A stretch of 64,000 nt of DNA from Actinoplanes sp. SE50/110 (GTDB lineage Bacteria > Actinomycetota > Actinomycetes > Mycobacteriales > Micromonosporaceae), in the NCBI RefSeq assembly GCF_900119315.1, contig NZ_LT827010.1:284001-348000 (forward strand), read 5' to 3'. Position numbers and translations under genes: made by a program. Shown here in pieces: positions 40,998 to 54,391 of this stretch. The notes under the pieces were generated by a model, which did no database searches, had not been told where the DNA came from, and saw only the letters and a list, made by a program, of their open reading frames with translations. Position 1 is the stretch's first letter; each line of letters begins with the position of its first letter.

Positions 40998-43073
40998 TCA
41001 GGCGCCGACGGTGTCGAGGATCCAGGCGAGGACGAAGGCCTCTTCCTTCCACGAGTCGTAGCGGCCGCTCGGGCCGGCGTGACCGGCGCCCATCTCGGTC
41101 TTCAGCAGGAACTCGCCGTCCGGGACCACCGCGCGCAGCCGGGCGATCCACTTGGCCGGCTCGTGATAGAGCACCCGGGTGTCGTTCAGGCTGGTCACCG
41201 CGAGGATCTTCGAGTACGGCAGCTTCGCGACGTTCTCGTACGGGCTGTACGACTTCATGTACGCATAGACCTCGGCCGACTCCAGCGGGTTGCCCCACTC
41301 CTCCCACTCGGTGACGGTGAGTGGCAGGGACGGGTCGAGGATCGAGGTCAGCGGGTCGACGAACGGGACCTCGGCGACGATCCCGGCGAACGACTCCGGG
41401 GCCAGATTGGCGACCGCGCCCATCAGCAGGCCGCCGGCCGAGCCGCCGCGCGCAACCAGGCGGTCGGCGCTGGTCCAGCGGTTGCGGATCAGGGCCTCGG
41501 CGCAGGCGACGAAGTCGGTGAAGGTGTTCCGCTTGGCCAGCATCTTGCCGTCCTCGTACCACCGGCGGCCCATCTCACCGCCGCCGCGGACGTGCGCGAT
41601 CGCGAAGACGACACCGCGGTCGAGCATGCTGAGCCGGGCGATCGAGAAGTACGGGTCGATGCTGTGCTCGTACGACCCGTAGCCGTAGAGGACCGCCGGG
41701 GCGGAACCGTTCCGGGGGACACCCCGGCGGGCCACGATCGAGATCGGGACCCGGGTGCCGTCCGGTGCGGTGGCCCACTCGCGGAACTGCTCGTAGCCGG
41801 CCGGGTCGTAACCGCCGAGCACCGGCTTCTGCTTGCGCAGCGTCATCGAGCGGGTGACCAGGTCGACGTCGTACACCGAATCCGGGGTCACCAGCGAGGT
41901 GTAGGTGATCCGGATCGCGGAGGTGTCGTACTCCGGGTTGCCGCTGAGGCCGACGCTGTAGAGCGGCTCCGGGAAATCCATGTCGTACGCGTCGGTGCTG
42001 CCGTCGCCCATCACCCGCAGGCCGGTCAGCCCGTCCCGGCGCAGCGAGATCACGATGTGCCGGGCGAACGCGTCGACCGACTCCAGGCGGGTGCCCGGCT
42101 GGTGCGGGATCAGCTCGACCCAGTCCCCGGGGGCGTCGACCGAGGTGTAGGCGACCGCGAAGTCCTCGGCGTCCCGGTTGTGCAGGATCAGGAACCGGTG
42201 GCCGTGGTGCTCGATCTGATACTCGACACCCTGCCGGCGCTCGGCGATCACCACGGGTTCGGCGTCCGGGGTGTCGGCCGGAATCACGCGTACCTCTGAA
42301 GTGATCTTGCTTTGGGCGTCGATCACGATGAACTTCTCGCTGCGGGTCAGGTCGACGCCGACCCAGAACCGCTCGTCGGTCTCGTGATAGACCACCGCGT
42401 CCCGGTCGGCGGGCTGCCCGACGAAGTGCCGGTGCACCCGGTCGGGGCGCCACGCCTCGTCGACCGTGATGTAGAAGAGCACGCTGCCGTCGGCCGACCA
42501 GGCGCTGCCGTAGAAGGTGTCCGGGATCTCGTCGGCCAGCACCTCACCGGTGCGCAGGTCCTTGACCCGCAGGGTGAACCGCTCGGCGCCGTCGAAATCG
42601 GTCGAGAAGGCCAGCCAGTTGCCGTCCGGGCTGACATCGAACGTGCCGAGCGCGAAGAAATCCTTCCCCTCGGCCAGCAGGTTGCCGTCGAGCAGCACCT
42701 CCTCGCCGGGACGGTCGTCGCCCATCGGCGGGTCGGTCTCGCCCGGGCGGACCGGCACACGGCACTGGATGCCGTACTGCTTGCCCTCCTCGGTGCGGGT
42801 GTAATACCAGAACCCGCCCTTGCGGCTCGGCACCGACAGGTCGGTCTCCTGGGTGCGGCCCTTGATCTCCTGGAATACCTTTTCGCGCAGGTCGGCGAGG
42901 TGCGCGGTGGCCGTCTCGGTCCACGCGTTCTCCGCCTCCAGATAGGCGATCGTCGCCGGGTCCTCTTTGTCCATGAGCCAGGCGTACTCATCGGTGACCG
43001 TGTCGCCGTGATGGGTGCGCTCGGAGGGGGCCAGGCGGGCCGTCGGTGGGCCGGCGGGCGATTCGGTCGTCAC
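40998..43073 (-). CDS. Oligopeptidase B-type S9A peptidase
   Basis: 691 residues from GTG 43073, where the family N-terminus (PPTARLAPSERTHHGDTVTDEYAWL) fits; an ATG at 43136 would add 21 residues. Residues about 80-400 are the beta-propeller lid. The C-terminal alpha/beta-hydrolase has the nucleophile motif ARGGSAGGLL, a catalytic aspartate in TSLNDTRV and the histidine in GAGHAGPSGRYD. Oligopeptidase B cleaves after basic residues in short peptides in the cytoplasm. Divergent from the FAD oxidoreductase gene. Confidence 0.93.
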   Translation of the reverse strand: MTTESPAGPPTARLAPSERTHHGDTVTDEYAWLMDKEDPATIAYLEAENAWTETATAHLADLREKVFQEIKGRTQETDLSVPSRKGGFWYYTRTEEGKQYGIQCRVPVRPGETDPPMGDDRPGEEVLLDGNLLAEGKDFFALGTFDVSPDGNWLAFSTDFDGAERFTLRVKDLRTGEVLADEIPDTFYGSAWSADGSVLFYITVDEAWRPDRVHRHFVGQPADRDAVVYHETDERFWVGVDLTRSEKFIVIDAQSKITSEVRVIPADTPDAEPVVIAERRQGVEYQIEHHGHRFLILHNRDAEDFAVAYTSVDAPGDWVELIPHQPGTRLESVDAFARHIVISLRRDGLTGLRVMGDGSTDAYDMDFPEPLYSVGLSGNPEYDTSAIRITYTSLVTPDSVYDVDLVTRSMTLRKQKPVLGGYDPAGYEQFREWATAPDGTRVPISIVARRGVPRNGSAPAVLYGYGSYEHSIDPYFSIARLSMLDRGVVFAIAHVRGGGEMGRRWYEDGKMLAKRNTFTDFVACAEALIRNRWTSADRLVARGGSAGGLLMGAVANLAPESFAGIVAEVPFVDPLTSILDPSLPLTVTEWEEWGNPLESAEVYAYMKSYSPYENVAKLPYSKILAVTSLNDTRVLYHEPAKWIARLRAVVPDGEFLLKTEMGAGHAGPSGRYDSWKEEAFVLAWILDTVGA

Positions 43074-43136
43074 CCGCACCACGTTACCGGTGGATCGGTC
43101 CGGGATGAGTTCGTTACACACCTGGACCTCGGTCAT

Positions 43137-43152
43137 TCGAACATGTGTACGA
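43137..43152. promoter_or_regulatory. LexA-box-like site in the oligopeptidase / FAD-oxidoreductase divergent region
   Basis: TCGAAC ATGT GTACGA matches the consensus TCGAAC-N4-GTTCGA in 11 of 12 positions. TACGAT (43148-43153) overlaps it as a possible -10 for the rightward gene. It abuts ATG 43136 of the alternative peptidase start. Weaker than the site at 37419. Confidence 0.5.
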
Positions 43153-43226
43153 TGTGCCAGAGTGGACGATCTTCAGCTCCACGATCTTCCTTCAGCTCTA
43201 CGCTCCGGTCTGGGGAGGCTTCGGAC

Positions 43227-44354
43227 GTGACTGATTCCCTTCTCGATGCGCTCGTGGACATCTGCGGCCCCGGGTTCGCGCGCCCGGCGCGCTCGGTGGA
43301 CCGGGTGGGCGGGCAGCGCGCCGGCCACGTCGCGGTCCCGGCCACCGGCCGCGCCGCCGGCGCGGCTCTGCGCCTCGCCGCCGAACGCGGGCTCAGCGTC
43401 CGCGCGCGCGGTTCCGGCAGCAAGATCGACTGGGGTACGCCACCGGCCGGACTCGATCTGATCATCGACACCGGGCGGCTGAACGGGATGTGGGACCACC
43501 ACGGCGCCACCGCCACCGTGGCGGCGGGCACGTCGCTGGCCGCGGTCCGGGTCGCCCTCGCCCTGCAGGGCAAGCGCCTGGCCGTCGACCCGCCCTCACC
43601 CGGCGCCACGGTCGGCGGGATGCTCGCCGTCAACGAGGCCGGTCCCCTCGCCCACCGCTACGGCAGCCCGGCGGATCAGACCCTGAGCGTGATGTACGCC
43701 GAGGCCGACGGCGCCGAGCTCGAAACCGACGGGGAGAACGGGCGGCCCGGCATCGCCAACATCCGCGGGGTGATCACCGCGGCGGTGCTGCGGCTGCACC
43801 CGCTGCCCGAGACGCGCCGCTGGGTCGGCCGCTCGGTCACCACCCCGGCCGGCGTCGCGGAGCTGGTCGAGCAGGCGGTCGAGCAGGACCTGGAGCCCAG
43901 CGCGATCGAGGTGGACCTGCCGGGCGCCGCCGAGGGCACGGTCGCCGTGCTGATCGAGGGCGACACCGGGTCGGTGGCCGGGCGGGCGGCGAAACTCGGC
44001 CAGGTCTGGGGCCCCGAGGCGGCCGTGGTCGAGCACGGGCCGCCCTGGTGGGGGCGGTATCCGTTCGGGGCCGGCGACGTCGCGGTGCGGATCTCGGTGC
44101 CGCCGGAGGGCCTGCAGGCGGTGACGTATGCGTTGCGGGACGCCTGCGGCGTGCCGGTGCCGCTGCGCGGTTCGGCCGGCCTCGGCACGGTGCACGCGGT
44201 GCTCCCGGCGGGCCTGCCGGCGCGGCGGCTGGCCGAGATCGTCGACGGGGTGGACCAGGTGCTGATGGCCCGCAGTGGCAAGATCGTGGTGGTTTCGGCC
44301 CCGCCGGCTCTCGCCGTCGCTCTGCCGATGGCTACACCGCGCGACCTGTTCTGA
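43227..44354 (+). CDS. FAD-binding oxidoreductase (GlcE-like, FAD_binding_4)
   Basis: 375 residues from GTG 43227 (GGGAGG nine bases upstream). The FAD-binding PP-loop region includes RARGSGSKIDWGTPP and VAAGTSLAAVRVALALQGKRLAVDPPSPGATVGGMLAVNEAGP, typical of the PCMH-fold flavoproteins, and the C-terminal part is short, as in GlcE. Members oxidise 2-hydroxyacids as subunits of glycolate oxidase or act alone. No GlcD or GlcF partner is adjacent. A LexA-like site upstream hints at DNA-damage control, but the function is open. Confidence 0.85.
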   Translation: MTDSLLDALVDICGPGFARPARSVDRVGGQRAGHVAVPATGRAAGAALRLAAERGLSVRARGSGSKIDWGTPPAGLDLIIDTGRLNGMWDHHGATATVAAGTSLAAVRVALALQGKRLAVDPPSPGATVGGMLAVNEAGPLAHRYGSPADQTLSVMYAEADGAELETDGENGRPGIANIRGVITAAVLRLHPLPETRRWVGRSVTTPAGVAELVEQAVEQDLEPSAIEVDLPGAAEGTVAVLIEGDTGSVAGRAAKLGQVWGPEAAVVEHGPPWWGRYPFGAGDVAVRISVPPEGLQAVTYALRDACGVPVPLRGSAGLGTVHAVLPAGLPARRLAEIVDGVDQVLMARSGKIVVVSAPPALAVALPMATPRDLF

Positions 44355-44387
44355 TCAGCTCCCACCCGACAGCGGCGTAAACGGTGG

Positions 44388-45002
44388 TCAGAAACGGGCG
44401 GGGAGCAGGGTGGCCGCTTCGGCGGCGAGATGGCGGCCCATGCGGGCGACGTCGCCGACGGCGTAGGTGAGGTAGGCGAACTGGCCGACCTCGCGGACAC
44501 CGGTGAGGATCAGCTCGTCGACGCCGATCTTGTGGCGGAGCATCGGGGTGCCGGTGCCGAGGACGGCCGGCGCGATGCCGAGGATGATCTCGTCGAGCAG
44601 GTGCTGCTGGGCGAACTGGGCGACCAGGTTGCCGCCGCCGGCGAGCCAGACGTTCTTGCCCTGGGCGGCGACCAGCATGGCCTCGTGGACCCGGCGGACA
44701 TCGCCGCTGATCATGAAGACGTTGGCGTCCGGGACCGGCGGTAGGTCACGGTGGGTGAAGACCCAGCAGGGCACGTCACCGTACATGTCGTGCCAGTTCT
44801 GCGGCTCCTCCAGCAGATTGTCGTTCTTCAGCACCCACTCGTAGGTGGTCGCACCCATGGCGAACGCGCCGACGCCGGCGAAGAACTCGCCGAACGGGTT
44901 CTCGGTGCCCTCGTCCACCTCGAAGAGCCAGTCCAGCGAGTTCGACTCGTCGGCGATGTAGCCGTCGATGCTGGTGGCGGTGTAGTACTGCGTCTTCGCC
45001 AT
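44388..45002 (-). CDS. RibD C-terminal/dihydrofolate-reductase-fold protein (paralogue 1)
   Basis: 204 residues from ATG 45002. The fold is shown by KTQYYTATSIDGYIADESNSLDWLFEV, MGATTYEWVL, FTHRDLP and KNVWLAGGGNLVAQF (the GGG loop binding NADPH). These RibD-C proteins are NADPH-dependent reductases of unknown substrate, distinct from housekeeping FolA. A close paralogue lies 108 bases upstream and the spacer carries a duplicated gene end. Confidence 0.9.
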   Translation of the reverse strand: MAKTQYYTATSIDGYIADESNSLDWLFEVDEGTENPFGEFFAGVGAFAMGATTYEWVLKNDNLLEEPQNWHDMYGDVPCWVFTHRDLPPVPDANVFMISGDVRRVHEAMLVAAQGKNVWLAGGGNLVAQFAQQHLLDEIILGIAPAVLGTGTPMLRHKIGVDELILTGVREVGQFAYLTYAVGDVARMGRHLAAEAATLLPARF

Positions 45003-45041
45003 GCCAACACCATGCCACGCCGACGGCGACAAAAAGGGCAG

Positions 45042-45131
45042 ATCGATCAGGAGATCGGTGGGCCCACCGGCGGATCGATCACACTGCCGCGCGGTGACCG
45101 GCGAATCGATCAGGAGGCCGGTGGGCCGACC
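45042..45131. repeat. 27-bp direct repeats marking a tandem gene-duplication scar
   Basis: 45042-45068 and 45105-45131 are 24/27 identical and 63 bases apart. The right copy is the 3' end of the second reductase gene (codons for SVGPPAS plus stop). The left copy, in the same minus-strand frame, would read VGPPIS plus stop without a gene in front. This fits unequal duplication of a reductase gene followed by loss of the body of one copy. Confidence 0.7.
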
Positions 45132-45673
45132 GAGTAGCGCAGATTGGCGAACTGCCCGAGCCGGCTCACCGACGTCAGGGTCAGCCGTTTCGCGGTGAGG
45201 CGGCGGGGGAGCAGCGGGGCGCCGGCGCCGAGGGTGGCCGGGGCGACGCCGAGGATCAGTTCGTCGAGCAGGCCCGCGTCGGCGAAGCAGGCGACCAGCT
45301 CGCCACCGCCGACGAGCCAGATGTTCTTGTCGCCGGCGGCGGCGGCCATCTGTCGGTGCACGGCGGTGACGTCACCGCGTACGAAAGTAAGGTTCGCGCC
45401 GGGGACGCGGGGCAGATCGCGGTGCGTGAAGATCCATGCCGGGGTGTCGCCGTAGGGCGACAGCCATTTCTCCGGCTCGGCGACGACGTTCTCGTGGGCC
45501 AGGACCCACTCGTACGTGGTCGCGCCCATGGCGAAGGCGCCGACATCGGCGAAGAACGCGCCGAACGGATTCGCGTCGCCGCCGTCGTCGACCTCGAACA
45601 GCCAGTCCAGGGAGTGGTGCTCGTCGGCGATGTAGCCGTCGATCGTGGTCGCGGTGTAGTACTGCGTCGTCAT
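45110..45673 (-). CDS. RibD C-terminal/dihydrofolate-reductase-fold protein (paralogue 2)
   Basis: 187 residues, ATG 45673. It is about 60% similar to paralogue 1 by eye: TQYYTATTIDGYIADEHHSLDWLFEV, MGATTYEWVL, IFTHRDLPRV, KNIWLVGGGELVACF. Probable NADPH-dependent reductase. It may share a transcript with the downstream paralogue 1, as no terminator is visible between them. Confidence 0.9.
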   Translation of the reverse strand: MTTQYYTATTIDGYIADEHHSLDWLFEVDDGGDANPFGAFFADVGAFAMGATTYEWVLAHENVVAEPEKWLSPYGDTPAWIFTHRDLPRVPGANLTFVRGDVTAVHRQMAAAAGDKNIWLVGGGELVACFADAGLLDELILGVAPATLGAGAPLLPRRLTAKRLTLTSVSRLGQFANLRYSVGPPAS

Positions 45674-45706
45674 GCCCGAGACCCTGCCACCGGGGTACGA
45701 CAGAAA

Positions 45707-47755
45707 TCAGGCGTCGTTGCGGAGGACCAGGATGGCGATGTCGTCGCGCGGCTCCTCGACCGAGAAGTTGATCGTCGTGGAGCGCAGGCGGGCTGCCATC
45801 GCATCCGCGGGATAGCCGGCCAGGGGTGCGGCGGCCTCGCGGAGCCGGGCGGAGCCGAAGAGCTCGCGACCGCGGCGGCGTTCGGTGACGCCGTCGGTGT
45901 AGAAGATCAGCGAGTCGGCCGGCCCGAGGGTGACCTCCACGTTCGGCGAGGTGATCGATTCCAGCAGGCCCAGGGCCGTGCCGCCCGCACCGACGAAGGA
46001 CGCCTTGCCCTCGGATCGGACCAGCACCGCCCGGTCGTGCCCGGCCAGGTGCAGGCAGACGCCGAGGCCGCCGTCGGGCCGGCGGGTGACCGAGGCCATC
46101 GCGAGGGTGCAGTAGCGGCCGCCGCCACGCTGCACCAGCGTGCGATTGACCCGGTCGAGGATCTCGGTGAGCGACTTGCCGTCGTCGACCAGGATCCGGA
46201 TCACGTCGCGGACCAGGCCGGTCACGGTGGCCGCCTGGACGCCCTTGCCGGAGACGTCGCCGACGACGACCAGCCACTGGTCGGTGCCGAACGGCATCAC
46301 GTCGTAGAAGTCGCCGCCGACCTCGGAGCCGGTCGGCACGTATTCGGCGGCGAAGCCGATGCCCTCGACGTGCGGCAGCGCCGGCGGCAGCAGGGAGGCC
46401 TGCAGGGTGCGGGCGACCTTGCGGCGTTCGTCGTGGATCCGGGCGTTGTCGATGGCCAGGGCGGCCCGCCGGGCGACGTCCTCGAGCACCGCCACCTCGT
46501 CGGCGTCGTGCCGGTGCTTGACGTGCCGGCCGACGGCGAGAGTGCCGAGCCGCGAGCCGCGGGCGACCAGCGGGACCGCGAAGCCTTCCAGCGGGGCGCC
46601 GAACATCACCTGGGTGCCGAGCCGGGACGCCTCCTCCAGCCGGGCCAGGATCGACTCCGGGCCGGACTCGGCGAGCGAGGCGTGCAGGTGGGCCAGCGTG
46701 GCCTCCTCGGCGTGGGTGGCCGCGGCCAGTTGCAGCCGGCCCCAGGCGTCCGTGGTGTGCACCGCGCACCACTGGCCGAGCCGGGGCACCACGAGCTGCG
46801 GGATCAGCGCCATCGTGAGGTTGACGTCGAGGGATTGGGCGAGCAGCTCGCTGGCCTCGGCGAGGAAGGTGATCCAGGTGGCCCGGCGGACGTCGGCGCG
46901 GCGCAGCCGGTCGTTCTCCAGGTGCAGGGAGAAGCGTTCGGCGACCATCACGGCGAGGGTCTGCGCGTAGCCGACCGGGGCGGCGTCGAGCTCCAGCTCG
47001 CCGGAGTAGGGCCGGTGGACGGTCAGCGGGACGCGGATGGTGTCGGCGTTGTCCCGCGGGGCCCGGCCGTACCGGGCGAGCAGCTGCCGGCCCATCCCGT
47101 CGCCGCGGTCGACCCGGAGCACCCCGCCGGCCGCGCCGGTCAGCCGGGCCAGCCGGGAGAGCAGGTCGGCGGCGAGCTCGGTGAGGCCCTCGTCGGTCTG
47201 CCGGTCGGAGCCGCTGCGCAGCAGGGCGGTGAGCGCGCCGAGGCTGGGCGCGTCGGACGGGGGCGGGATCCGGGACCCGTCGCCACCGTCCGGCGCGTGA
47301 TGGTCGAGGTGGAACCAGACGCCTTTGCCGTCGCCCTCGTGCACGGTGCCCCAGCGGCTGGCGAAGTGGTCGACCAGCAGCAGGCCGCGGCCGCGCTCGG
47401 CGACCTCGCCGATGTCCGGGCTCTCGTTCCTGGGGCCGACGGCGAGCTGCTCGACCGGGCCGGGGGCGAAGTCGGTGACCGTCACGGTCAGCCCGGCCGG
47501 ATCGGCGGTGACCTCGATGTCCAGGTCGGTGTTGGCGTGCACGACCGCGTTGGTGGACAGTTCGGTGGTCAGCAGCAGAGCCTCGTTGAGCAGGCCGTCC
47601 AGCCCGGCCTCCTCGAGCACCGAGCGGACCAGCGCGCGCGCCGCCGCGGGGGTGCGCCGGTCGTTGGGCAGGCGGGCTTTGCGCACGAGGGTGCCGGTCG
47701 GCGCTCCCGACGGGACGCTCGTCCTGGTTCCGACCTCGGCTGGCACAGCATGCAT
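45707..47755 (-). CDS. HATPase-GAF-PP2C regulatory phosphatase
   Basis: 682 residues from ATG 47755. An N-terminal RsbW-type ATPase domain (about 30-145; LLLTTELSTNAVVHANT N box, RGRGLLLVDHFASRWG) is followed by one or two GAF-like regions (about 200-420). The PP2C/SpoIIE domain (about 440-682) has metal aspartates in SEVGGDFYDVM, VVGDVSGKG, FYTDGVTERR and RDDIAIL. Large Streptomyces and Actinoplanes regulators of this layout control STAS-sigma pathways, combining kinase and phosphatase. Divergent from the hybrid kinase gene, which it may regulate jointly. Confidence 0.92.
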   Translation of the reverse strand: MHAVPAEVGTRTSVPSGAPTGTLVRKARLPNDRRTPAAARALVRSVLEEAGLDGLLNEALLLTTELSTNAVVHANTDLDIEVTADPAGLTVTVTDFAPGPVEQLAVGPRNESPDIGEVAERGRGLLLVDHFASRWGTVHEGDGKGVWFHLDHHAPDGGDGSRIPPPSDAPSLGALTALLRSGSDRQTDEGLTELAADLLSRLARLTGAAGGVLRVDRGDGMGRQLLARYGRAPRDNADTIRVPLTVHRPYSGELELDAAPVGYAQTLAVMVAERFSLHLENDRLRRADVRRATWITFLAEASELLAQSLDVNLTMALIPQLVVPRLGQWCAVHTTDAWGRLQLAAATHAEEATLAHLHASLAESGPESILARLEEASRLGTQVMFGAPLEGFAVPLVARGSRLGTLAVGRHVKHRHDADEVAVLEDVARRAALAIDNARIHDERRKVARTLQASLLPPALPHVEGIGFAAEYVPTGSEVGGDFYDVMPFGTDQWLVVVGDVSGKGVQAATVTGLVRDVIRILVDDGKSLTEILDRVNRTLVQRGGGRYCTLAMASVTRRPDGGLGVCLHLAGHDRAVLVRSEGKASFVGAGGTALGLLESITSPNVEVTLGPADSLIFYTDGVTERRRGRELFGSARLREAAAPLAGYPADAMAARLRSTTINFSVEEPRDDIAILVLRNDA

Positions 47756-47788
47756 CCTCTCCCGAGGGTGGGTGTATGCACAAAGTCG

Positions 47789-47818
47789 TCTCTCGCATTG
47801 ACCCGGTCGGGCGAGAGA
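47789..47818. promoter_or_regulatory. Inverted repeat with possible promoter in the PP2C / hybrid-kinase divergent region
   Basis: TCTCTCGC and GCGAGAGA form 8-base arms with a 14-base centre containing TTGACC (47798-47803). TTGACC with an 18-base spacer to TAGGTA (47822-47827) is a possible promoter for the hybrid kinase. Operator or hairpin role is unproven. Confidence 0.35.
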
Positions 47819-47858
47819 GGATAGGTAGCCCGGCAGGTGGACAGCGAGTGAGGACAGC

Positions 47859-52256
<4,398 letters not shown>

Positions 52257-52283
52257 CGGTGGGGAGGGACGAGGTGAGCACGC

Positions 52284-52832
52284 GTGGGTGAGCGCGCCAA
52301 AGCACTGCTGGTCGACGACCGGAAGGACAACCTGCTGGCCCTGGAGGCCATCCTGCAGGGCCTCCCGGTGACCGCTGTCGCCGTGGAGAGCGGTGAGGCG
52401 GCCCTCAAGCAGCTGCTCACCGACGACTTCGCGGTGATCCTGCTGGACGCGCACATGCCCAACATGGACGGCTTCGAGACGGCCAGCCACATCAAGCGGC
52501 GGGAACGGACCCGGCACGTGCCGATCCTCTTCCTGACCGCGGCCGACCGGGACGCCCAGCTCGCCCTGCGTGGTTACGCGGTGGGTGCGGTGGATTACCT
52601 GACCAAGCCGTTCGACCCGTGGGTGCTTCGTGCCAAGGTGTCCGTCTTCGTCGAGCTCTGGACGAAAAATCAGCAGCTCAAGGCGCAGGCCGAGGCGACC
52701 AAGGAGCGGGACGCGCAGTGGCTGCGGCTGACCGAGACGGTCGACGAGGCGGCGCGCGTGCTCCGGGCCGGCGGCGACGACGCCGCGACCGAGGCGCTGG
52801 CTCTGCTGGAGAAGGCGCGCTGGGGAAGCTGA
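52284..52832 (+). CDS. Single-receiver response regulator with coiled-coil tail
   Basis: 182 residues from GTG 52284. Receiver residues 8-125 have Asp11/Asp12, phospho-Asp55 (VILLDAHMPNMDG) and Lys108 (DYLTKPF). The C-terminal 55 residues are a charged coiled coil rather than a DNA-binding domain, so it probably passes phosphate or binds a partner. It directly follows the hybrid kinase and is likely co-transcribed with it. Confidence 0.92.
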   Translation: MGERAKALLVDDRKDNLLALEAILQGLPVTAVAVESGEAALKQLLTDDFAVILLDAHMPNMDGFETASHIKRRERTRHVPILFLTAADRDAQLALRGYAVGAVDYLTKPFDPWVLRAKVSVFVELWTKNQQLKAQAEATKERDAQWLRLTETVDEAARVLRAGGDDAATEALALLEKARWGS

Positions 52833-52838
52833 TGTTCA

Positions 52839-52854
52839 TGTGACCTGGGTCACT
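52839..52854. promoter_or_regulatory. CRP/GlxR-type operator upstream of the pectate lyase gene
   Basis: TGTGA CCTGGG TCACT matches the CRP-family consensus TGTGA-N6-TCACA at 9 of 10 arm positions and contains a perfect GTGACC/GGTCAC palindrome. It lies 70 bases before ATG 52925, a good position for carbon-source control. Confidence 0.6.
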
Positions 52855-52924
52855 GGGAGCAACGAAGTTGATCGCCCGCACCACAAGCGGTCGAAGCCTC
52901 GTCCCCCAGAAGCTTAGGAGCAAC

Positions 52925-54391
52925 ATGCGGCACGCACACCCCGACGACGCCCAGGCCGCGCGCCGTCGTCGTCGCCGGATCATCACCGGAGTCGGCGCGG
53001 CCGGCGCCGCCGGTGCGGTCACCGCGCTCGTGGCGGTCCTCGTCCCCAACGCCTCGGCCAGCACGATGTTCAGCGACGACTTCGAGAACGGCGTGAGCGC
53101 CTGGTCCAAATCCGGCGGCGACTGGTCGGTCGTGACGGACGGATCCAAGGCGTACCGGCAATCCAAAGCGGACAGTCAGTTGGCGCGGGTCCTCGCCGGG
53201 GAGACCACCTGGACCGACTATTCGGTCTCGGCCAAGGTCAAGGGCATCAGCCTGGGCAGCGGCGGCCTCGCCGGAGTCGCGGCCCGGGTCAGCAGCTCCT
53301 CGACGATGTACCGGCTGGTGCTGACCGGTGCCGGCAGGGCCGAGCTGCAGGCCGCCAAGGGCAGCGTGGTGTCGGTGCTCGCGTCGGCCGCGGTCAGCGG
53401 CGTGACGACCTGGCACACCCTGCGGATCGACGCCTCGGGCAGCGCGGTGAAGGGCTTCGTGGACGGCGCCGCGATCGGCGGCGGGACCGGGACGCTGTCC
53501 GCCAAGGGGCGGATCGGCCTGGTCACCAGCAGGGGATCGGCGGACTTCGACGACGTGGCGGTGGGCCCGGCCGGCGCCGCGACCGGTTCCCCGGCGACCA
53601 GCGCCACCCCCACCAGGACCGCGACCGGGACACCCACCAAGACCGCGACCGCGGCGCCGACGAAGAGCGCGACGCCGACGAAGAGCGCGACCACCGCTCC
53701 GGCCGCGTCGACCACCTGGCCGACCCCGACCGGGCAGAAGGCCGTGACCAGCACCATCAAGGTGACCAGCAGTCTCGACGGCGGCAACGTCCGCTTCTTC
53801 GGCAGCGGCGCGCTGGGCACCGACTCGCAGTCCGAGGACCAGGGCCCGCTGTTCGAGCTCGCCGACGGCGCGAGCCTGTCGAACGTGATCCTCGGTGACC
53901 CGGCCGCCGACGGCGTGCACTGCCTCGGCTCCTGCACGCTGACCAACGTCTGGTGGGAGAACGTCGGCGAGGACGCGGCCACCTTCAAGGGCGGCACCTC
54001 GGCGGTCTACACGGTCAACGGCGGCGGGGCCAGGGGCGCCGACGACAAGGTCTTCCAGCACAACGGCGGCGGCACGCTGACCATCAAGAACTTCCAGGTC
54101 AGCGACTACGGCAAGCTGTACCGCTCGTGCGGCAACTGCAAGACTCAGGTCAAGCGCTCGGTGATCGTGCAGAACGTGATCGCCACCGGCAAGGCCAAGG
54201 CGCTGGTCGGCATCAACTCGAACTTCGGTGACACCGCGACGCTGTCGAACATCACCGTGGTGGGCTTTCCCGGCCTGAAGGTCTGCGACAAGTTCAAGGG
54301 CAACAGCACCGGCGCCGAGCCGACCGAGGCCGGGTCCGGCGCGGACGGCCTCAACTGCAAGTTCTCGGATTCCGACATCACCTTCAAGTGA
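52925..54391 (+). CDS. Secreted pectate lyase, polysaccharide lyase family 3, with N-terminal beta-sandwich domain
   Basis: 488 residues from ATG 52925 (AGGAG six bases upstream). An arginine-rich n-region and hydrophobic core (RRRRRRIITGVGAAGAAGAV) form the signal peptide, cleaved near ASAS. Residues about 45-218 are a beta-sandwich domain (SDDFENGVSAWSK...DFDDVAVGP) of the concanavalin-like type. A Thr/Ser/Pro/Ala linker spans about 220-278. The PL3 catalytic domain (about 280-488) shows DGVHCLGSCTLTNVWWENVGED, ADDKVFQHNGGG and DYGKLYRSCGNC. It cleaves polygalacturonan by beta-elimination, with calcium. A CRP-like site is upstream, and the next gene, a sigma factor, overlaps its stop. Confidence 0.92.
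   Translation: MRHAHPDDAQAARRRRRRIITGVGAAGAAGAVTALVAVLVPNASASTMFSDDFENGVSAWSKSGGDWSVVTDGSKAYRQSKADSQLARVLAGETTWTDYSVSAKVKGISLGSGGLAGVAARVSSSSTMYRLVLTGAGRAELQAAKGSVVSVLASAAVSGVTTWHTLRIDASGSAVKGFVDGAAIGGGTGTLSAKGRIGLVTSRGSADFDDVAVGPAGAATGSPATSATPTRTATGTPTKTATAAPTKSATPTKSATTAPAASTTWPTPTGQKAVTSTIKVTSSLDGGNVRFFGSGALGTDSQSEDQGPLFELADGASLSNVILGDPAADGVHCLGSCTLTNVWWENVGEDAATFKGGTSAVYTVNGGGARGADDKVFQHNGGGTLTIKNFQVSDYGKLYRSCGNCKTQVKRSVIVQNVIATGKAKALVGINSNFGDTATLSNITVVGFPGLKVCDKFKGNSTGAEPTEAGSGADGLNCKFSDSDITFK

Noticed and set aside
43074..43136. Extended N-terminus of oligopeptidase B from ATG 43136
   Set aside because: Family homology starts after residue 21 and no ribosome site precedes ATG 43136; kept only as an alternative because a leaderless start next to the LexA-like box is possible.
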